From assembly GCA_002420305.1 (NCBI GenBank), contig DIHT01000179.1, positions 1,117 through 26,074 of the forward strand: a stretch of 24,958 bases of DNA, read 5' to 3'. The notes below the pieces were generated by a model, which saw only the letters and a list, made by a program, of their open reading frames with translations, made no database searches and was not told where the DNA came from. Below are positions 8,020-15,089 of the stretch, piece by piece. Source of the stretch: Akkermansiaceae bacterium UBA5689. Lineage in GTDB: Bacteria; Verrucomicrobiota; Verrucomicrobiia; Verrucomicrobiales; Akkermansiaceae. The translations under genes and the position numbers were made by a program. Positions within the stretch are counted from its first letter, which is position 1. Each line of letters opens with the position of its first letter.

Positions 8020-8262
8020 CGCTACTTATTCCTGAGGGGCCTCGGGGCCGATGGTGAGGAGGAGTTTTGTGTATCAGGAGCTGGAAAGCCAGAGCAGAGC
8101 GTGAGGAAGTCCTTCTTATCGACAAGAAATAGGAGGCAGCTCATGGGTTCTCCACCAGATCAGACTGTTATTTCGGTGATGGTTCTGATTGAAGATTAGA
8201 GCCCTTGGTATACGAGTCCGTCCACATCCAATCTCATTGGCTGGTATCGACTTTTACAGATC
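8020..8262. promoter_or_regulatory. Divergent intergenic region between the NAGPA-like and phosphatase genes
   Basis: About 243 bases separate two divergently transcribed genes, so promoters for both should lie here. I see no convincing -35/-10 pair. ATCAGA (8159-8164) and TCTGAT (8184-8189) form a 6-bp inverted repeat with a 19-base spacer, about 75 bases before the phosphatase start, which is weak evidence for an operator. No coding potential is evident. Confidence 0.3.
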
Positions 8263-9471
8263 ATGATCAAAATACTTCTTTGTGCCATTTTCCTTCAGGC
8301 GCTTACAGCCGTTGGGGCGGTTCATGGCCCCATCTGTCAATGGCATCAGGATCCCTGTAGTTCGATGGCAGTTCATTGGATTGAGAGTTCCGTTGCAGCG
8401 CAGGAGAGGCCTTTCATAGTCACTTATAGAAAAACCGGTGGTGCCGAGTGGCTCAACAGTAAGGTAGAGACCCGTCCATTTGGGCCGACGAAGCACCGGG
8501 TATATTCGACAGATTTGACCGGCCTTGATCCGGACTCACGTTACAACTTTAAGATTTCGCAGGGAGATCGGTTGATAGGCAGCTGGTTCTTCAAGACTGC
8601 CCCCAAGCTCTTTAAAGAGGGTATGAGCTTTGTGACCGGTGGTGATATGTTTCATACCAGAGAGATGCTTGATGGCATGAATCTGCGTGCGGGCACCGAA
8701 AACCCTCTTTTTGCCCTCTTAGGAGGTGATCTTGCCTACGCCAATGGAGTGGACGGAGACCGATGGCTGGAGTGGGTTGATTCGTGGACTAAATGTGCGA
8801 TCACTCTGGAGGGATGTATGATCCCCATGATACCAGTGATTGGTAACCATGAGGTAAAGGGAGCTGCTTACCGCCCGAATGATGCGCCTCCACGCTCGGA
8901 GGCGCCTTTTTTCTATAGCCTCTTCTTTGGAATGAAGGAGGGAAGCAAGTTCACCATCGACTTCGAAAAATATCTTACCGTGGTTGCTCTCGACTCAGGG
9001 CACACGGAGAACATCAAACCACAGACGCCCTGGCTTCGCAGAGTACTCCATGAACGCAAGGCCTTCCCTTTCAAATTCGTCTGCTATCACCGTCCGGCAT
9101 GGGGAACGGGAGTCAAGAATGACGCGGTCGAGATTCAGAGGGCCTGGTGCCCCCTCTTCGAAGAGTTTGGTGTCGACGCCGTTTTCGAAAATGATCACCA
9201 CACTTACAAGCGGACCTACCCGCTGAGGGCTGGAAAGCGCGACAACGAAAATGGAGTAGTTTACCTGGGTGACGGGGCCTGGGGAACGAGAACCAGAGCG
9301 ATCGGGTCCGACATTGAAAAGCAGAGACCTTTTCTCGCAAAAGCGGCATCTACGAATCATCTCATTAAGGTAATCCTAAAGGATTCCAAGATCCGCTACG
9401 AGGCGATCACTGCTGCGGGGGTGAGGTTCGATGTAGCCGAAAAGGCTCCGAGAAGTAAGGGGGGGCAATAG
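8263..9471 (+). CDS. Exported purple acid phosphatase-like metallophosphoesterase with N-terminal FnIII-like domain
   Basis: A 402-residue protein with a short signal peptide (MIKILLCAIFLQALTAVGA). Residues about 25-113 look like the fibronectin-III-type domain that precedes purple acid phosphatases (MAVHWIESS, HRVYSTDLTGLDPDSRYNFKI, WFFKTAP). The catalytic domain shows the metal ligands in order: GGD (Asp128), GGDLAY (Asp156, Tyr159), GNHE (Asn195, His196), VCYHRP (His276), then ENDHHTYKR (310-317) where GHxH is expected. In that last motif Asp311 stands where the first His normally is and His313 is kept. The family hydrolyses phosphomonoesters in the periplasm or outside the cell with a di-metal centre; activity on a given substrate is inferred. 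No Shine-Dalgarno precedes the ATG. The next gene starts 150 bases later in the same direction. Confidence 0.88.
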   Translation: MIKILLCAIFLQALTAVGAVHGPICQWHQDPCSSMAVHWIESSVAAQERPFIVTYRKTGGAEWLNSKVETRPFGPTKHRVYSTDLTGLDPDSRYNFKISQGDRLIGSWFFKTAPKLFKEGMSFVTGGDMFHTREMLDGMNLRAGTENPLFALLGGDLAYANGVDGDRWLEWVDSWTKCAITLEGCMIPMIPVIGNHEVKGAAYRPNDAPPRSEAPFFYSLFFGMKEGSKFTIDFEKYLTVVALDSGHTENIKPQTPWLRRVLHERKAFPFKFVCYHRPAWGTGVKNDAVEIQRAWCPLFEEFGVDAVFENDHHTYKRTYPLRAGKRDNENGVVYLGDGAWGTRTRAIGSDIEKQRPFLAKAASTNHLIKVILKDSKIRYEAITAAGVRFDVAEKAPRSKGGQ

Positions 9472-9620
9472 TTGGCAGGACCCGGCTGGGGCGAGCGGGT
9501 TACCGTAGTCACCTCTGTGGTTTCATCGGGGAGGAAGCCAAAGGGTCGCGCCCTGCCAGCACGATATTTCTCTGTAAGGATCTGGACGTCAGCAATTAAG
9601 GCCATAGGTTACAGGCTCTC

Positions 9621-11864
9621 ATGAAAACAGTACCGAACAGAAAAGCTTCTTTCTTATTTTTATTGGTCGCCGGGGCCTTGTCCCCGTACGCGGTGTCACA
9701 GGACCTCCCGGGAATTGAAACCCAGGTAAAAGGCGAGTGGATTGCCTACCGGGGTGATCAGTTCGATGTCAAACGCATCACAAAAGAGAAGGTAACCACC
9801 ACCTTCTACGAATGGAATGGCACTCCATTGTATGAAAGAACTGCCAATTTGACGATGAAGGTTCTTGGTTCGGGTGAAAGGAAGACTGTTGTTGGGAAGG
9901 GTGCGGAGTGGCACTACCTCGCTGGCGGTAAGAAGCCTCAGGATGCCCTCTGGACCACGCTGTCCTTCGATGCGGATAAGGAAGGATGGAAGAAGGGGCC
10001 TTCCGGATTCGGGTATGCAGATGACGATGATGCGACGGTCTTGGACGACATGCAGGACAAATACTTGTCCGTGTTCGTCCGCCGGGAGTTCGAGATTCCT
10101 GCAGGTGCTGATCTGAAAGGGTTGAGTCTGCTTATCAACTATGACGACGGATTCATTCTCCATGCTAACGGGCGGCGTCTCCTGAGTTCAGGTAACGTGT
10201 CGGTTAATGAGGGGAGCGGAGAGATTACAGTGGGGAATCATGAGGCCAATGGGGCGGAATCCTTCTCTCTCGCCGAGTTTGCCGGAGTGTTTAAAGAAGG
10301 TCGGAACGTAATCGCGATCGAAGGGATAAATGCGACCTTGGACAGCAGTGATTTTACTCTCGAGCCGCAGATCGTGATCGGAGGTTCAGGGCAATTTGTT
10401 GAAAGTAATCGAAAGGAGACCCACGAGACGTTTCGAACAGACCATTATTTCAAAGACCGGACGTGGAACGGTAAGATCGACAATCTCCAAATATGGGATC
10501 GCGCTCTCAACCATACCGAAGTGAAGGCCTTGTGGAATAGCAGTAAGGGATTGGCGAAGGCTTCGGGGGATTTGGCGCAAGGTCTTATCGGGCAGTGGTC
10601 GTTCGATGGAAATTTGAAGGACTCGAGCGGCAGTGGGCGGCACGGGAAAGGCCATGGAGCTCCAAGCTTTTCTGACGGGCAGCTTGGGAAGGCCTTGGAA
10701 TTGAGTGGAGACGATCAGTATGTCGTTCTGGGAGGAAAGCCCGCAGACTACTCTCCTGAGAGTGGGAGTATCACGGTTTCACTTTGGTTCAGCGTGGGTG
10801 AATTCGACAAGGCGTTCCAGACTCTGGTGTCACTTGGAGATCAGGGTTGGTCTGACTGGCGTATTCACCGGGTTGGCCGGGGCGATACCATCGGCTTCAT
10901 TGGAGCGAGAGGAGTCGAGAACAAGGCAGAGATTCAAGACGGTAAATTGCATCACCTGGTTGCCATTACAGAGAAAGGGCGGGGTGTAACCCTGTATGTG
11001 GACAACGAGCCTGTGTTTAATAATCCCGAGGAAGACAATGCAGCCAACTTCAACGGCCTCTCCAAGGATCCGGACAAACAGTTGCCAGTAGTCGGGGCCA
11101 ACTTACAGCGAATGATCACTTTGTCTCGGCCTCTTGAAGGGGAGTTCATTCCCATGCAGAAGTCTCTCCGGGTATCCGCTGATGCTCGAAATGAGCATGC
11201 AAGTCATACCTATTCGGGATTGTATCGGCGGACAGACCACCCTGAAGAAGCACTGCTGATTGCGGCTCGGGCCGGTGATTTGAAAAAGGTGCAGTCTCTT
11301 GTGAATACTGGGGTGGATCCTGACGCAACTTCGACTAACTCCTACACCGCGTTGGCGTATGCAGCAGCCGGAGGGCACCTTGAGATGATGCGTTTCCTGA
11401 TCGACAAGGGTGCTGATGTCAACAAGCCATCCCGCTTTAAGAAAACGCCCTTGTGTGTCGTCACCGGAACGCCTCACTTGGATGCTGCGAAGCTCCTGGT
11501 CTCGAAAGGTGCCAAGGTTACCCTCATGCAGAACAACTACGGCCTCACGCATGAAGCTGTTTTTTGGAGGCAACCCAAGTTGATGGAGTTTGTCCTCACC
11601 GAGCTAAAGGTAGATCCCAATCTTAAGGCGCCAAACGGGTCTACTGGGCTTCACTGGGCAATCGGGCGTCACATACCAGGGGAAGATTCCTATAATCGGG
11701 TCTATCTTGACTTGATCAAGGTGCTATTGAAACACGGGGCTGACCCCATGTTGCGATTTACCCAAGGTGAGCAGGAATTGAATGCCCTGGAATATGCTGC
11801 CGATCGGGGTCTTGATCAGGCGCTCGCTTTGTTGAAGCAGCACATGGCTGGGCGGGAAAACTAA
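9621..11864 (+). CDS. Secreted LamG-ankyrin repeat protein, first tandem paralogue
   Basis: A 747-residue exported protein with signal peptide MKTVPNRKASFLFLLVAGAL... cleaved near AVSQ. Regions in order: an N-terminal segment GEWIAYRGDQFDVKRI (about 38-53); a beta-sandwich, galactose-binding-like segment (about 95-255) with FGYADDDDATVLDDMQDKY and INYDDGFILHANGRR; a LamG-end-like strand pair NGKIDNLQIWDRAL (about 283-296); a LamG/concanavalin-like domain (about 321-515) with GLIGQWSFDGNLKDSSGSGR, LHHLVAI and VTLYVDN; and C-terminal ankyrin repeats (about 540-745) with ALLIAARAGDLKKVQSLVNTG, TALAYAAAGGHLEMMRFLIDKGADVNK and LIKVLLKHGADP. No catalytic motif is seen; it probably binds carbohydrate or protein outside the cytoplasm. 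Ankyrin repeats in an exported bacterial protein are uncommon. The start has no Shine-Dalgarno but begins a clear signal peptide. A paralogue follows at 12183. Confidence 0.88.
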   Translation: MKTVPNRKASFLFLLVAGALSPYAVSQDLPGIETQVKGEWIAYRGDQFDVKRITKEKVTTTFYEWNGTPLYERTANLTMKVLGSGERKTVVGKGAEWHYLAGGKKPQDALWTTLSFDADKEGWKKGPSGFGYADDDDATVLDDMQDKYLSVFVRREFEIPAGADLKGLSLLINYDDGFILHANGRRLLSSGNVSVNEGSGEITVGNHEANGAESFSLAEFAGVFKEGRNVIAIEGINATLDSSDFTLEPQIVIGGSGQFVESNRKETHETFRTDHYFKDRTWNGKIDNLQIWDRALNHTEVKALWNSSKGLAKASGDLAQGLIGQWSFDGNLKDSSGSGRHGKGHGAPSFSDGQLGKALELSGDDQYVVLGGKPADYSPESGSITVSLWFSVGEFDKAFQTLVSLGDQGWSDWRIHRVGRGDTIGFIGARGVENKAEIQDGKLHHLVAITEKGRGVTLYVDNEPVFNNPEEDNAANFNGLSKDPDKQLPVVGANLQRMITLSRPLEGEFIPMQKSLRVSADARNEHASHTYSGLYRRTDHPEEALLIAARAGDLKKVQSLVNTGVDPDATSTNSYTALAYAAAGGHLEMMRFLIDKGADVNKPSRFKKTPLCVVTGTPHLDAAKLLVSKGAKVTLMQNNYGLTHEAVFWRQPKLMEFVLTELKVDPNLKAPNGSTGLHWAIGRHIPGEDSYNRVYLDLIKVLLKHGADPMLRFTQGEQELNALEYAADRGLDQALALLKQHMAGREN

Positions 11865-11883
11865 TGCGCGGAGAGGGTCTCGG

Positions 11884-11914
11884 AGCGAGTCGGCGTGGCT
11901 ACGGCTCGCTTTTC
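11884..11914 (+). terminator. Probable intrinsic terminator of the first LamG-ankyrin gene
   Basis: AGCGAGTCG (11884-11892) pairs with CGGCTCGCT (11902-11910, one G-U pair) around a 9-base loop, with a short T4 run at the 3' base. It lies 20 bases after the stop codon. It implies that the second paralogue has its own promoter. Confidence 0.5.
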
Positions 11915-12120
11915 CGGGACCGAGTTGACGGTCCGTCTGTCGCTCTTACGGGATGGTTGGGTTTCCTTCCATCGCCTCCAGAGAGAGCTTTGGACATGCT
12001 CAGGTAGTCCAACTTTTCGGCTGGTTGGTGAGGGCTGACCGTGGTTGCCTTGCTGAATTCTAGGCGGGTTCCTTGAGCCATAAAGGTTGAAATAATCTCT
12101 CCAATAGGGGAGTATCACAG

Positions 12121-12170
12121 CACGTGATCTGATTCATAATAGATTGAAAATAAGCACATAAGATCACGTG
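12121..12170. promoter_or_regulatory. 10-bp perfect inverted repeat upstream of the second LamG-ankyrin gene
   Basis: CACGTGATCT at 12121-12130 and AGATCACGTG at 12161-12170 are exact reverse complements separated by 30 A+T-rich bases; each arm contains the palindrome CACGTG. The right arm ends 12 bases before the ATG at 12183. It could be a paired operator or a leader hairpin that hides or exposes the start. No similar element precedes the first paralogue. Confidence 0.5.
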
Positions 12171-12182
12171 AAATAAAATCTA

Positions 12183-14420
12183 ATGAAAACAGCGCCGAGC
12201 AAAAAAATATTCTCTATATTCGCACTGGTAGCCTGCACCTTCTCTTCGAGCGGAGCGGCGGAGGACCTTCCAGGAATTGAAACTCAGATTCAAGGCGAGT
12301 GGATTGCCTACCGAGGAGATCAGTTCGATATCAAGAAAATCACGGGGGATAAGGCGACCCAAACCTTCTATGACTGGAGCGGTAAGCTTCTTTACCAGAG
12401 AACTTCTGATTTGAAGGTCAAGGTTGTGGGCTCTGGTGAGAGAAAGACCATCATAGGAAAAGGTGCGGAGTGGCACTACCTTGCGGGCGGGAAAAAGCCG
12501 GAAGATACGCTTTGGACAACGCTGTCTTTTGATGCGGCTAAGGCGGGATGGGAAAAAGGTCCTTCCGGGTTTGGCTATGCGGATGACGATGATGCGACGG
12601 TCCTGGACGACATGCAGGACAAATATTTATCCGTGTTCATCCGCCGGGAGTTCGAAATTCCGACGGGAGCTGATTTGAAAGGATTGAGTCTTCGCATCAA
12701 CTACGATGACGGATTTGTTCTGCACGCGAATGGGCGTCGTCTGTTCAGTTCAAGCAACGTGTCAGTGAATGAAGAGAGTGGAGAAGTTACGGTGGGTAAC
12801 CACGAGGCGGGCGGATTAGAATCTTTTTCCCTCGCTGACTTTAGCGGAGTATTCAAGGAAGGCCGGAATGTAATCGCGATCGAGGGAATCAACGCAACCT
12901 TGGATAGCAGCGATTTCACCCTTGATCCGCAGTTGTTGGTTGGGAAAGCCACAAAGTTTGTGGAGACCAACCGCAAAGAGAAACATGAAACTGCAAAGAC
13001 TGACTGGTTTTTTAACAACCGAGCCTGGGATGGGAAGGTCGACAACCTTCAGATCTGGTCCAGGGCACTAAGAGATAGCGAGGTAGGAGCCCTTTGGAAT
13101 CAGGGGAAAGGCACCGCAAAAGCGAAAGGCGAGTTAACCGATGGCCTGGTTGGGCACTGGCCTTTTGATGGGGACTTCAAGGATGCCAGTGGAAATGGGA
13201 GACATGGCACAGCCAAGAATTCTCCACCGTTTGTAAAGGGTCAGCTTGGGCAGGCGCTGGACCTGAATGGCGAGGATCAATATGTTCTACTTGGTGGAAA
13301 ATCTGCAGATTACACCCCCGAAGGTGGGAGTATAACGGTCTCGGTCTGGTTCAGTCCTGACGGTTTCGACAAGCGTTGGCAGACGCTGATCGCGTTGGGA
13401 GACGGAGGTTGGGGCGATTGGCGCATTCATCGAGAGGCTTTGACAGAAAATATGCAGTTCGTCGGTGTGCGCAGAGCTCGGAATACCGCTCCGGTCCTTG
13501 ACGGAAAAATGCACCATTTGGTAGCTATTGCCGAAAAGGGCAAAGGAGTTCGGCTTTTCATCGATAACGAAGTGATAAGCAATAATCCACCTGCGGAAGA
13601 GGCGGCTGACTTCGCTGGAATCCCTTTGGATAAGGACGAGCAGGTGCCAGCTGTGGGGGCAAACCTTCAGGGTCCGATATTTCGTGCAACGCCTCTTGAA
13701 GGAGAGTTTATTTTAATGGAAGAGTCGCTGCGTATTGCAGCCACTTCAGGAATGCAGGGATGGGGTAGCGGAAATGCAAATTCCTACTCAGGGCTCTATC
13801 GAAAGGTCGAACACCCTGAAGAGGCTCTGCTCATTGCCGCCCGCGCGGGGAACCTCGAGAAGGTTGAGTCTCTTTTGAACGCTGGAGTTGATCCAAATGC
13901 CACTTCGCAAAATTCCTACACGGCGCTCAGCTATGCGGCTGCAGGGGGTCATCTTGAAATGATCAAACTGCTATTGAAGAATGGTGCTGATGTAAATAAG
14001 CAGGCGCGTCACATGAAAAACTCGCTGAGTGTAGTCGCAGGAAGTTCCCATGTTGAAGCGGCTAAGTTGCTTCTAGCTAACGGCGCAAAAATAATTCCCA
14101 CATGGAGTGGGAATACGATCCTACATGAAGCGGTTTTTTGGAAGCAACCTGAGATGCTTGAGTTCATCCTGAGCGAACTAAAAGTTGATGTTGATACTGG
14201 AAATGACAATGGAGCGACTCCTCTCCACTTCGCTATTTGGAATATGCAGAACGGTGACCCTGAAGCAAATGAGCCCTACCTGGTAGGCTTGGAAAGCCTT
14301 CTCAAGCATGGGGCTGATCCGAACCAGCAATTCACGCACAATAATGTGAAGAGAAGTGCGACAGGGCTTGCTGAATTTAAAGGCCTGGACGAAGTCGTGG
14401 CTCTCCTGAAATCGCGTTGA
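12183..14420 (+). CDS. Secreted LamG-ankyrin repeat protein, second tandem paralogue
   Basis: A 745-residue exported protein (signal peptide MKTAPSKKIFSIFALVACTF..., cleavage near SGAA). Domain order equals that of the first paralogue: GEWIAYRGDQFDIKKI; beta-sandwich segment with GYADDDDATVLDDMQDKY and INYDDGFVLHANGRR; GKVDNLQIWSRAL (about 283-295); LamG-like domain opening GLVGHWPFDGDFKDASGNGR; then ankyrin repeats with EEALLIAARAGNLEKVESLLNAG, ALSYAAAGGHLEMIKLLLKNGADVNK and LESLLKHGADPNQQ. The signal peptide differs from that of the first copy while the mature N-terminus is nearly the same. No catalytic residues are recognised. The start follows an A-rich leader without Shine-Dalgarno, just after a long inverted repeat that may regulate it. 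Extracellular or periplasmic binding or scaffolding is the likely role, by inference only. Confidence 0.88.
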   Translation: MKTAPSKKIFSIFALVACTFSSSGAAEDLPGIETQIQGEWIAYRGDQFDIKKITGDKATQTFYDWSGKLLYQRTSDLKVKVVGSGERKTIIGKGAEWHYLAGGKKPEDTLWTTLSFDAAKAGWEKGPSGFGYADDDDATVLDDMQDKYLSVFIRREFEIPTGADLKGLSLRINYDDGFVLHANGRRLFSSSNVSVNEESGEVTVGNHEAGGLESFSLADFSGVFKEGRNVIAIEGINATLDSSDFTLDPQLLVGKATKFVETNRKEKHETAKTDWFFNNRAWDGKVDNLQIWSRALRDSEVGALWNQGKGTAKAKGELTDGLVGHWPFDGDFKDASGNGRHGTAKNSPPFVKGQLGQALDLNGEDQYVLLGGKSADYTPEGGSITVSVWFSPDGFDKRWQTLIALGDGGWGDWRIHREALTENMQFVGVRRARNTAPVLDGKMHHLVAIAEKGKGVRLFIDNEVISNNPPAEEAADFAGIPLDKDEQVPAVGANLQGPIFRATPLEGEFILMEESLRIAATSGMQGWGSGNANSYSGLYRKVEHPEEALLIAARAGNLEKVESLLNAGVDPNATSQNSYTALSYAAAGGHLEMIKLLLKNGADVNKQARHMKNSLSVVAGSSHVEAAKLLLANGAKIIPTWSGNTILHEAVFWKQPEMLEFILSELKVDVDTGNDNGATPLHFAIWNMQNGDPEANEPYLVGLESLLKHGADPNQQFTHNNVKRSATGLAEFKGLDEVVALLKSR

Positions 14421-14467
14421 GATCTTGATGCCGATTCATTGAATGACCTTAACGCCGACTATCGGTG

Positions 14468-14493
14468 GGGATGCCCTGCCAGGGGGGCATCCC
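14468..14493. terminator. Bidirectional terminator-like hairpin between convergent genes
   Basis: GGGATGCCC (14468-14476) and GGGCATCCC (14485-14493) form a perfect 9-bp stem with an 8-base loop. It lies between the stop of the second LamG-ankyrin gene (14420) and the stop of the convergent gene (14500). No T run follows on either strand, so it is an atypical intrinsic terminator. Confidence 0.5.
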
Positions 14494-14499
14494 AAGTGA

Positions 14500-15069
14500 C
14501 TAGCTCGGAGATTGGTAGATGCGGAGTCGCTCGACTTCTGTAACCAGTTCGAAACCATTTGCTTCGAGCAGGATCTTACAAACGATCTGCTCCCGCTCGC
14601 GTTCGCAGTCGTGAAGACCGACAAATCCACCTGGCTTGACGGATTTGGTAGCGGCGTAGGTGCTCTGGTGACGTCCAAAGGTTGGGCCCCACGGAGCATC
14701 TACGAAAACGCAGTCCCATTCTCCGTTGAAGGGAGAACTCTCCAGAGTTGGAAGGGCGACCTGATCAGCCGCGAAATCGGTTCTTTCCCAGTGCTCGAAA
14801 GGCTGCTGGTAGGTGACGGCAAGAATGTGCTCATTCCCGATCTCCTTTCCGATACGATCAATCCACTCCACATTGTTCTCGAGGAAGAGTGTTGGGTTTC
14901 CGTGGTTTAGTCTCTGCCAGGCAGTCGAGTCCCGACCCACCCCAAATACGAGGAGGCGACAGGATGCGATGTTCTGTACGTGCTCTGCGAAGGCACAGTA
15001 TTCCCTGAGAGTGCAGCTGTTGGGTTGTCCGCCAATTTCGGCAAAGACGTCCTCAGGGGTAAGTGCCAT
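14500..15069 (-). CDS. DUF579/GXM-like polysaccharide methyltransferase family protein
   Basis: A 189-residue soluble protein. Its motifs match the fold of the plant IRX15/glucuronoxylan 4-O-methyltransferase (DUF579, Polysacc_synt_4) family: SCRLLVFGVGRDSTAWQRLN (residues 36-55, the SAM-site motif I counterpart of LVFGLGHDS), TLFLENNVEWI (60-70), DCVFVDAPWGP (119-129, counterpart of VVVDAPRG) and GFVGLHDCERERE (148-160). The plant enzymes put a methyl group on glucuronic acid of xylan using SAM. It has no signal peptide or membrane anchor, so it would act in the cytoplasm on a sugar precursor or other small acceptor; the substrate is inferred. The frame continues 111 codons upstream into the oxidoreductase gene, but that part is a shadow in a different frame; the Met at 15069 gives MALTPEDVFAEIGGQ. 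It is last in a probable operon, 20 bases after the Gfo/Idh gene. Confidence 0.7.
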   Translation of the reverse strand: MALTPEDVFAEIGGQPNSCTLREYCAFAEHVQNIASCRLLVFGVGRDSTAWQRLNHGNPTLFLENNVEWIDRIGKEIGNEHILAVTYQQPFEHWERTDFAADQVALPTLESSPFNGEWDCVFVDAPWGPTFGRHQSTYAATKSVKPGGFVGLHDCEREREQIVCKILLEANGFELVTEVERLRIYQSPS

Positions 15070-15089
15070 GATCAAATTTAGGCTTGGGG

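Larger units (their letters stand above)
11865..12182. other. Intergenic region between the two LamG-ankyrin genes (318 bases)
   Basis: It contains a probable terminator at its left end (11884-11914), a short perfect 6-bp hairpin GGACCG-AGTTGA-CGGTCC (11917-11934), an otherwise unremarkable middle, and a long inverted repeat at its right end (12121-12170). An 85-codon reverse frame in it shows no family features and is not called as a gene. The last 60 bases are distinctly A+T-rich, as expected for a promoter or leader of the second paralogue. Confidence 0.6.
9621..14420 (+). repeat. Tandem gene duplication (two LamG-ankyrin paralogues)
   Basis: The genes at 9621-11864 and 12183-14420 encode proteins of 747 and 745 residues with the same domain order. 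The N-terminal half is highly conserved by eye, including near-identical runs such as GYADDDDATVLDDMQDKYLS. The LamG and ankyrin parts have diverged more. The intergenic sequences before the two genes do not resemble each other, so the duplication is old or covered only the coding region. Confidence 0.85.

Noticed and set aside
9471..9560. Inverted repeat GTTGGCAGG ... CCTGCCAGC after the phosphatase gene
   Set aside because: The 72-base loop and the presence of a G-U pair make it compatible with chance, and no T run follows it.
11998..12012. CTCAGGTAGTCCA shared with about 22489-22501 near the start of another intergenic gap
   Set aside because: A 13-base match is expected by chance several times in 25 kb, and flanking bases do not align.
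11861..12118. 85-codon reverse frame between the LamG-ankyrin genes
   Set aside because: No family features, it runs over the end of the upstream gene and the terminator hairpin, and it has no ribosome binding site.
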